Source: Rhizobiaceae bacterium
Lineage (GTDB): Bacteria > Pseudomonadota > Alphaproteobacteria > Rhizobiales > Rhizobiaceae
DNA: 64,000 nucleotides
Reading direction: 5' to 3'
Assembly (NCBI GenBank): GCA_019635755.1
Contig: JAHBYW010000011.1
Location: 1 to 64,000 of the forward strand
Part shown: one piece after another, positions 58,886 through 64,000 of the stretch
Layout: every line of letters starts with the position of its first letter
How positions within the stretch are numbered: position 1 is the stretch's first letter
Translations under genes and position numbers: made by a program
Notes under the pieces: generated by a model
The model's input: only the letters and a program-made list of their open reading frames with translations
The model's database searches: none
Told to the model about the DNA's origin: nothing

Positions 58886-59860
58886 CTAGCGTGACGACCA
58901 TGCGGGCATCGGCAGGAAGACCTTCTTGCCGCCCTCAACAGTCAATCGCTTCACGAAGATCGCCTTCAGCCGCATGAAGCATGGGCTGCGATCGCGGTCG
59001 CCCATGTTCCGACCCGGGAGCCACGCGAGATAATCGGCGTCGGCCGACACCGACATCAGGCAATGCTTGAACTGAGTGATAGACAGGACCGCATAGCGTT
59101 TGTTGCCGGTGCGGTCCTGGTCGATCACGAGCCGATTCCAGAGCCACATGCAGAGCGTGAAATTGAGGGCACTCCAGAGGCGGTAGTATTCCGGATCGCG
59201 TCCCCACGCAGCGTGTGCTGTGGCGAGGAATCCGATGAGGTTCTGAAGCGACTGCTGGTTTAGGTTCTGCGCATGTTGCGCCGCCGACAACCCGCCGCCG
59301 CCGTTGTTCGGTGGCGTCTCCATTGCCGATCCCGCCCAGCAACGGAGGAGCGACGACATGCTGACGATCGGGCCGCTGGTGGAGCGGCGGACCTGGTCGT
59401 AGCCAACGAACGGACACGCTTTGCGGATGGCCGTCAACGCGGGCACGGAACTTTCAAGGCCCCGCAGTATGTCGTCGGGTCGCATGCGGACCAGCGACGA
59501 ATTAAGCCGGACGAACTCGTCAGCCATCTCGCCCAGCGAGTCGAACGTACAGATGCGCACGTCGGCGATAGCTTCGCCAATCTCGGAGAGTTTGAACGAT
59601 TCGATCCGGTGTTGGCCGTCAACGATGTAGTAGGCGTTGTCGCCCTTGAGCTTGCCGAGAGTGATGACGCCTTCGATCACCTCATCGCGCTTGATCTGCT
59701 CGGTGACAGCCCTAACCTTGTCGTTGACGCGCAGCGGGCGCTGGAAAGGGGGCAACTTCCACGAGCCGGCAATCTCGGGAGTGATGATCAGAGTGTCCAT
59801 TCGGCTTTGCTTGGCCCGCGGAGCTTCGCGCGCACCGCTGATCGAAATCACCTTGCCCAT
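58886..59860 (-). CDS. DGQHR/ParB-like protein
   Basis: 324 residues from ATG 59860 with AAGGAAG upstream. PFQRPLRVNDKVRAVTEQIK, then YYIVDGQHRIESFKLSEIGE is the ParB/sulfiredoxin-like DGQHR domain (residues about 40-130). The remaining 190 are helical and unfamiliar. DGQHR proteins occur in phage and DNA-modification islands. Nuclease or nucleotide-binding action is suggested by the fold only. No ParA partner is present, so plasmid partition is not supported. Confidence 0.75.
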   Translation of the reverse strand: MGKVISISGAREAPRAKQSRMDTLIITPEIAGSWKLPPFQRPLRVNDKVRAVTEQIKRDEVIEGVITLGKLKGDNAYYIVDGQHRIESFKLSEIGEAIADVRICTFDSLGEMADEFVRLNSSLVRMRPDDILRGLESSVPALTAIRKACPFVGYDQVRRSTSGPIVSMSSLLRCWAGSAMETPPNNGGGGLSAAQHAQNLNQQSLQNLIGFLATAHAAWGRDPEYYRLWSALNFTLCMWLWNRLVIDQDRTGNKRYAVLSITQFKHCLMSVSADADYLAWLPGRNMGDRDRSPCFMRLKAIFVKRLTVEGGKKVFLPMPAWSSR

Positions 59861-59871
59861 GTTGGCTTCCT

Positions 59872-60531
59872 TCACGTTCTGACGGTTTCGAGAAAGGCTA
59901 CGCGCGCGCTTTCGCACGCGGATTCCCAGACGCCGAGGAGCATCTGCAGATCGCGATCATGCTGGCTCTCGATGGGCATGGCGGGCTTCGACTTCGACTT
60001 TGTCTTCCGCTTTGGCTTCGTCTTGGCGCGGGTAGCCCGTTTGACCTTCGCTCGTGTTGGCTCCTCGCCAGCGGCGATCGCTTCGTCGAGGGTGCGCTTC
60101 ACGATGCCAGGCTCCTCCTCCTCGGCGTCGCGAATCCCGCGAGCCTCGTGGATGTCCTTCGACGACAGGCCGATCTCGGCGGTCGTTGCGGAAGTATTCC
60201 CGTCCGGAAGAGTTTTTGGACGGCCGGCGGCAACTTCGCCGCGCTCCTGCGCTGCGTCGTATTCGTCGGCGAGCTTGCGCTTCGCGCCAGCCTCGATTTC
60301 AAGAGCGTCAGCCTGAGCGCGATGTACCTTGGAGAGAAGTTCGTCGTGCGCGCCCTTGGCTTTGGCGAACCGAGCAGCGCGCTTCGCTGCATCGTAAGCG
60401 AGCGCCGCCATGTCGCGGGCTTCCAGAACCTCGGCGGCATTCTTGGCGCCAGCGAGGGTCTTGGCCGCGCGATCGACGAGAGCCGGCAATGACGCCGCTT
60501 CCGAGGCCGCTACAACCTGTCCTGCCGACAT
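59872..60531 (-). CDS. Helical hypothetical protein, first gene of leftward operon
   Basis: 219 residues from ATG 60531. Long Ala/Lys helices (AALAYDAAKRAARFAKAKGA; AQADALEIEAGAKRKLADEY), then a Lys-rich linker. This resembles phage proteins that accompany DGQHR/ParB genes. Being first after the operator-controlled promoter it may be a regulator or antiterminator candidate; unproved. Confidence 0.6.
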   Translation of the reverse strand: MSAGQVVAASEAASLPALVDRAAKTLAGAKNAAEVLEARDMAALAYDAAKRAARFAKAKGAHDELLSKVHRAQADALEIEAGAKRKLADEYDAAQERGEVAAGRPKTLPDGNTSATTAEIGLSSKDIHEARGIRDAEEEEPGIVKRTLDEAIAAGEEPTRAKVKRATRAKTKPKRKTKSKSKPAMPIESQHDRDLQMLLGVWESACESARVAFLETVRT

Positions 60532-60583
60532 CCCCCACTCCCACAAACGATGCCGGGCGATCTCCGGCGATGTGGGAGACGCT

Positions 60584-60621
60584 AACAACTCACGTTATCA
60601 GTGTCAACAACAAAAGTTGTC
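60584..60621 (-). promoter_or_regulatory. Leftward early promoter with paired operators (OL-like)
   Basis: Operators AACAACTCACGTTATC (60584-60599) and AACAACAAAAGTTGTC (60606-60621) have centres 22 bp apart. A -35 TTGACA (- strand, 60602-60607) lies between them; -10 near 60579-60586 is weak (TAGCGT/GTTAGC). Same consensus as the immunity region. Confidence 0.7.
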
Positions 60622-60663
60622 AGAGCGAGCGTGGGTTGAGGGAGGACAATTGTGTCCGTGCGC

Positions 60664-60993
60664 TTAACGGCAGCGTACGGTGATGCCGAGGACTGGCGGA
60701 GGAACGGCCAGCGCTTCGTTGAAGCGGGGCTTGTAGAAGGGTTCGAAGCCGACGTAACCCCCGAGGCGGTTCTTCGCGTTCACCTCGCCGCAAAGAGCTC
60801 CTTCCTTGCCGATTCTGATCCGGCGGAATTGCACCGCTTCCGGGTCGACGAACAAGTCGGCGACGTCAGCGAGCGTCGCGCCAAGCAGCGCGGCGTCGAT
60901 TTCAGTTCCGGACTTGTCGACAATCTCATAGGCGGCCGCTGTCGAGATGAGCGCAACCGAGGCGGCAAGGAAAGTCAGCGGTGGTCGGGCCAT
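60664..60993 (-). CDS. Secreted protein downstream of the repressor
   Basis: 109 residues. Signal peptide PPLTFLAASVALISTAAA, then a small domain ending GALCGEVNAKNRLGGYVGFE and PFYKPRF, a pattern of small exported proteins. It begins 12 bases after the repressor stop on the same strand, so it is probably expressed in lysogens. Lysogenic conversion function is inferred. Confidence 0.7.
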   Translation of the reverse strand: MARPPLTFLAASVALISTAAAYEIVDKSGTEIDAALLGATLADVADLFVDPEAVQFRRIRIGKEGALCGEVNAKNRLGGYVGFEPFYKPRFNEALAVPPPVLGITVRCR

Positions 60994-61004
60994 ATCCTCA
61001 ATCC

Positions 61005-61565
61005 TTAAAATCGCGGCGCCATGTGCTTCACCCGGGCGCCCCATTCGACTTCCACGTCAGTGATCGTGCCTTCCGACGTTTGTGAATAAAGGTGGTAGAA
61101 TCCAGCCGTTTTGCTACGTTTGATCTTCTTCACGAGGACGCGACCATCAGGCAGGCCAACCACACAAAGCTGTCCGATCAACTCTTCTGTTATCGGTGAC
61201 CTAACCTCGTCGTAGAAGACAAGCCAGCCATTAAATAACTCCCCGAGGCTGGTCCCGCGGACCTCGACTGCTACCGTTTGAGCCGTCGCGCCCGGCGGCG
61301 CCGGCACTTCATCCAAAGGGCCTTGGGCGTCCGCATAGTAATGTGCTTCGGCGCTGGCGCCGACGTAGCCGACCACCGGCACCTCGCGATCCGACTCTCC
61401 CAGTCCAACCAACCTCCGGATGTCGGGGAGATACCGACTGCGCTTGGTGTCACCGTCCTCGATCTTTTGGATGGCAGCCTGAGATATCCCCACCTTCTTG
61501 CCAAGCTGGCGCTGCGAAAGGCCTCTAGCCTCGCGCGCTCTCCTTATTTCGTCCCCGATGCCCAT
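61005..61565 (-). CDS. CI-type repressor with S24 peptidase domain
   Basis: 186 residues from ATG 61565. N-terminal XRE HTH (RRAREARGLSQRQLGKKVGI, then SQAAIQKIEDG). The C-terminal S24/LexA-like domain has a putative Ser106 (VRGTSLGEL) and Lys dyad at KKI (146-147). The hinge reads VGYVGASAEAHY, where related repressors have VGAGAE, so the usual Ala-Gly cleavage site is Ala-Ser. It should bind the RACAACnnnnGTTRTC operators and hold lysogeny. Confidence 0.9.
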   Translation of the reverse strand: MGIGDEIRRAREARGLSQRQLGKKVGISQAAIQKIEDGDTKRSRYLPDIRRLVGLGESDREVPVVGYVGASAEAHYYADAQGPLDEVPAPPGATAQTVAVEVRGTSLGELFNGWLVFYDEVRSPITEELIGQLCVVGLPDGRVLVKKIKRSKTAGFYHLYSQTSEGTITDVEVEWGARVKHMAPRF

Positions 61566-61589
61566 GAGCCGAATTCTAGCTTTCGGCGT

Positions 61590-61627
61590 GAACACATTGG
61601 TTATTGACGTCGACAACATTAGTTGTC
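61590..61627. promoter_or_regulatory. Immunity operators between repressor and Cro (OR-like)
   Basis: A perfect palindrome GACAACATTAGTTGTC (61612-61627) and a degenerate site GAACACATTGGTTATT (61590-61605), centres 22 bp apart. Rightward -35 TTGACG (61604-61609); -10 CTACTC/TACTCT at 61627-61633; the palindrome fills the spacer, so binding would block Cro transcription. Confidence 0.75.
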
Positions 61628-61642
61628 TACTCTGCCGATTCG

Positions 61643-61888
61643 ATGGCTACCGAACCGCTCAATCTCGTCGAAGAAGCGATCCGCCTTGCCGGTGGAAGCG
61701 AGCGGCGTCTCGCCGAGCGCGTCGGCGTTTCGCAGGCGGCGATCAACAAAGCCAAACAACGAGTTGCCACAGGTGGGCGCGTATCGGCCGAACTGGCAGA
61801 CAAGATCGACAAGGCCGGCCTTCTGCCGCGCCACCTCTTCAGGCCCGATCTTTTCGAGGCACCACCGCCAAAGACGGAGGCCGCCTGA
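61643..61888 (+). CDS. Cro/YdaS-like HTH regulator
   Basis: 81 residues from ATG 61643. HTH: AGGSERRLAERVGVSQAAIN, then KAKQRVATGGRVSAELAD. First gene of the rightward early operon, divergent from the repressor. The predicted transcript would start at or just before the ATG, so it may be leaderless. It likely competes at the same operators. Confidence 0.85.
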   Translation: MATEPLNLVEEAIRLAGGSERRLAERVGVSQAAINKAKQRVATGGRVSAELADKIDKAGLLPRHLFRPDLFEAPPPKTEAA

Positions 61889-61890
61889 TG

Positions 61891-62100
61891 CTACATCAGT
61901 TTCGGACGGCTCCCGACTCCCTCCGGCACAAGCCAATAGCTCGACATGTCGCGCACGAAACGACGCCAAACGCTCGACGGCATGCCGACTATCAGGGCTT
62001 GGCTTCCTTCCGGTCCATGGCAGGTGAGCGAAACGTAATCGCCTTCGTCGTGAAGTTGCAGACCGGTGCAGAACACCGTTTTTGCCGCATCTCTGGTCAT
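61891..62100 (-). CDS. Small hypothetical protein, convergent with Cro
   Basis: 69 residues from ATG 62100. TRDAAKTVFCTGLQLHDEGD, then VSLTCHGPEGSQ. It ends two bases after the Cro stop on the other strand. Function unknown. Confidence 0.5.
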   Translation of the reverse strand: MTRDAAKTVFCTGLQLHDEGDYVSLTCHGPEGSQALIVGMPSSVWRRFVRDMSSYWLVPEGVGSRPKLM

Positions 62101-62181
62101 GTACCCCCCAACGCCTCGGTGTTGTCGCCCCGAGTGCGTCAACCGTCTGGCGTGATCGGACGACCGTCAACCCCCTCATGG

Positions 62182-62409
62182 TCACTTTTCCCGGCTAATC
62201 TGCGCACAGAGGTCGTGCGCTGCCGCGGCTGTGGTGGCGATCCTGATCTGGACGCGATGCTCGTCGGCTCCCGCGCCGAGCCGAAGGTGCGCCCAGCCGA
62301 GGATGTGCAGCATCGAATCGACGTGGCCGACGGCGAACCCGGTGACGAACGCCGTCGGGATCGGCGCCGGTTCGGTCAGCGCTGGTACGGGTCTCTGTCT
62401 TCGGCCCAT
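62182..62409 (-). CDS. Small hypothetical protein
   Basis: 75 residues. AAAGGAGA precedes ATG 62409. GHVDSMLHILGWAHLRLGAG suggests one helix. It is divergent from the 62451 gene with only 41 bases between. Function unknown. Confidence 0.55.
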   Translation of the reverse strand: MGRRQRPVPALTEPAPIPTAFVTGFAVGHVDSMLHILGWAHLRLGAGADEHRVQIRIATTAAAAHDLCAQISREK

Positions 62410-62450
62410 CGTCGTTCTTCTCCTTTCAGCGCCGGTCAGCGGAGCGGCGC

Positions 62451-62771
62451 ATGACGGCCTTCACATTCAACGCCGAGGCGTTCCGGCTGTTCGTGTGCTG
62501 GCGCAAGGACAATCCGAAGCAGCAATCCATGCTGGAGGCCGCGGCCGAAGCGGGGGTTGTAAAGGACCAGCTCTTCCGGGCGATGCACAAGCAACGCGTC
62601 GGTGTCGAAGCTTTCCTCTCGCTGTGCCTGTGGATGGACATCAACCCTTACGCCTTCCTACTCGACAAAGAGACAGGGCGCGGACTCGCGCCGCTGCCGG
62701 ACGGCAAAGTTCCACATGATCAACGTGGTCAAACGCGCAGCGCGCCTCAGTTTTCGGAGGCCGCTCAATGA
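62451..62771 (+). CDS. HTH-type phage regulator
   Basis: 106 residues. DNPKQQSMLEAAAEAGVVKD, QLFRAMHKQRVGVEAFLSLC and LWMDINPYAFL form the XRE-like pattern of small phage regulators. GGAG six bases before ATG. Early rightward operon; may act as a second-step regulator. Confidence 0.7.
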   Translation: MTAFTFNAEAFRLFVCWRKDNPKQQSMLEAAAEAGVVKDQLFRAMHKQRVGVEAFLSLCLWMDINPYAFLLDKETGRGLAPLPDGKVPHDQRGQTRSAPQFSEAAQ

Positions 62772-62862
62772 GGGGCCGAAGGGTACGCGAGAGCGGCGAC
62801 GTCTCATCCCTTCGGCATACCGGCGGGGGATCGCCGGCAATCGAGATTCAGCGGATTGGTTC

Positions 62863-63282
62863 ATGGCTTACAAATCGATCAAGAACCGCCGCGCCTATGC
62901 GCGTAAGCACTACCGGGAGAACGCGACTCTCTACAAACAGCGGGCGCGAGAGCACACCAACCGGATGCGCAAGGTTCTCCGCGAGTTCGTCGCCGACTAC
63001 CTTTCCTCGCACTCCTGCGTGGACTGCGGCGAGGCGGATCCGATCGTCCTTGAGTTCGATCACCGGGACCCGCTTCACAAGGTCTTCGACATCGCAAGCG
63101 TCCGGAATCGCGGCTACAGCCTGGCCAGCCTCAAGCGTGAAATCGCCAAGTGCGATGTGCGGTGCGCCAACTGTCATCGCCGTAGAACACACGCCGAGCG
63201 GTTGGCGAACGGCCATCCCGTCCGGGGGAGGCTCACCATGGCCGATCTCGTGGCAAGACACTGCGGACCTCCCTCCGAATAA
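62863..63282 (+). CDS. HNH endonuclease
   Basis: 139 residues. Basic helical start (RRAYARKHYRENATLYKQRA), then SHSCVDCGEADPIVLEFDHR and CANCHRRRTHAERL: a complete HNH fold with both zinc pairs. The 90 bases before it show no good gene. Free homing-type nuclease. Confidence 0.85.
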   Translation: MAYKSIKNRRAYARKHYRENATLYKQRAREHTNRMRKVLREFVADYLSSHSCVDCGEADPIVLEFDHRDPLHKVFDIASVRNRGYSLASLKREIAKCDVRCANCHRRRTHAERLANGHPVRGRLTMADLVARHCGPPSE

Positions 63283-63366
63283 TGGGAAGATCCCCGCAAC
63301 CACCCTTCGCGTCGGGGAGTATGTCCGGCGCGGAGTGCCCTCCTTGGGCGTTTCCTCTGGAACCTT

Positions 63367-63395
63367 GCCGGCAGGCTTCGGTCTGCCGGCCTTTT
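63367..63395 (+). terminator. Intrinsic terminator
   Basis: GCCGGCAG, loop GCTTCGGT, CTGCCGGC, then CTTTT. It lies in the 240-base gap between the HNH gene and the next gene; the rest of the gap shows nothing recognisable. Confidence 0.8.
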
Positions 63396-63522
63396 CCAAT
63401 TCCATGCGGCGCGACCCTGCGCTCCGCCAGGCGGCTGCCGGCCCAGACCCGAGGTCGATACGGGCCGGCGGCCGTCGCTCTTACGCATCTGCATCACAAG
63501 AAAAGTCGAGGGGTTAAGCGTC

Positions 63523-63975
63523 ATGCGTGCAGTGAGCACGGCCACGGCCGGCAACGCAAATCGAGGGGTGGAAGAGTCCTTCCGCCGTTCCGGAAGAAGT
63601 CTTCCGGTGATCGACCGGCTGGTGCGGGTCGCAAGGGCGATCTGGCCGGTCAAGACGGACCTCGAATTGGCGGCGCGCACCGGCACCTCTGACCGTGCAT
63701 GTCGCGACCTTCTGGCGCGTCGCGGCGGCATGTCGCTCGAGGCGGTCGCCCGTCTCCTGCAGTCGGAAGAGGGCCTCGAGTTCCTGATGGCGCTCCTCGG
63801 CGACGCGTCCCCGGGATGGCGACGCGACCTCGAAGTCCACATCGATATTTCGCTCGAGCGCTTCGCCCTCGAAGAGCAGCGGCGGCGCATCGCCGGCCTC
63901 GAGGAGCGGGCAGGGGAGCGATTTGCATCGGGAGCATCGCCGCTCCGCAGATTTCATTTGCCGAAGCGGAAGTGA
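63523..63975 (+). CDS. Hypothetical HTH-like early protein
   Basis: 150 residues. KTDLELAARTGTSDRACRDL, then LARRGGMSLEAVARLLQSEE looks like a HTH followed by helices; the last 40 residues are charged (EEQRRRIAGLEERAGERF). Similar proteins occur near replication genes of alphaproteobacterial phages. It starts after a terminator, so it may have its own promoter. Function unknown. Confidence 0.6.
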   Translation: MRAVSTATAGNANRGVEESFRRSGRSLPVIDRLVRVARAIWPVKTDLELAARTGTSDRACRDLLARRGGMSLEAVARLLQSEEGLEFLMALLGDASPGWRRDLEVHIDISLERFALEEQRRRIAGLEERAGERFASGASPLRRFHLPKRK

Positions 63976-64000
63976 ACTAACCGCGGCCGGGGCGGGGAGC

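Noticed and set aside
58886-59860. Plasmid partition ParB, making this a phage-plasmid
   Set aside because: The DGQHR motif fits a ParB-like superfamily, but there is no ParA, no parS-like cluster nearby, and integrase plus attP are present.
62768-63517. 249-codon + strand frame covering the HNH gene at 62863
   Set aside because: Ser/Arg/Thr-rich shadow of the HNH frame that also runs over the terminator at 63367.

Overview
The window looks like almost the whole genome of a temperate, long-tailed (siphovirus) phage. It is GC-rich, and the host is probably an alphaproteobacterium, most likely in the Hyphomicrobiales/Rhizobiales. I infer this from base composition, from the 3' half of a tRNA-Val(CAC) used as attachment site, and from families such as DUF1194, TSCPD and the S24 repressor type. 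Both flanks of the attachment site are phage genes and I see no chromosomal housekeeping genes. The record is therefore either a free phage genome or phage-plasmid (attP), or the junction of tandem prophages. No stretch longer than 300 bases lacks a gene.

Layout. (1) 1-6.8 kb, + strand: the early/replication operon. It holds an HNH nuclease cut by the window edge, two adenine methyltransferases, a stand-alone TSCPD domain, and an O-like replication initiator whose gene carries iteron repeats (candidate origin). (2) 6.9-13.3 kb, - strand: a second early operon with a phage sliding clamp, a HerA/DUF853 ATPase fused to a DNA methyltransferase, and tiny genes. Its divergent promoter at 13.35-13.42 kb is apparently controlled by a small HTH repressor (13421). 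Four tiny-gene/clamp leaders share the same hairpin. (3) 14.3-48.1 kb, + strand: the late operon. Order: HNH, terminase, portal, collagen-like protein, ClpP-like protease, capsid, duplicated-domain protein, a seven-gene glycosyl-/methyl-/sulfotransferase cassette, connectors, tail tube, homing nuclease, frameshifted chaperones, tape measure, tail tip with inserted carbohydrate-binding domains, fibre, lysis genes and a secreted vWA protein. A divergent two-gene moron sits at 40.9-41.6 kb. (4) 48.27 kb attP and integrase. (5) 48.3-60.5 kb, - strand: a long leftward early operon of small, overlapping, mostly unknown genes with HNH nucleases, a lipoprotein and a DGQHR/ParB-like protein. (6) 60.6-62 kb: the immunity region (S24 repressor, Cro, secreted lysogenic gene). 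(7) 62.2-64 kb: start of the rightward early operon, which by map order should continue into region 1.

Regulation reads like a lambda-type switch. Paired operators with consensus RACAACnnnnGTTRTC, 22 bp apart, lie both at the repressor/Cro promoters and at the promoter of the leftward operon. The most unusual items are: a polar octamer TTTCGRCG concentrated between 5.5 and 10.2 kb and oriented the same way in genes of both strands; the HerA-methyltransferase fusion; the glycan-modification cassette inside the head operon; the repeated GCCCGATCTTGGGC leader hairpin; and tail-tip proteins decorated by domain insertion. All functions are read from sequence motifs by eye; no database search was possible.
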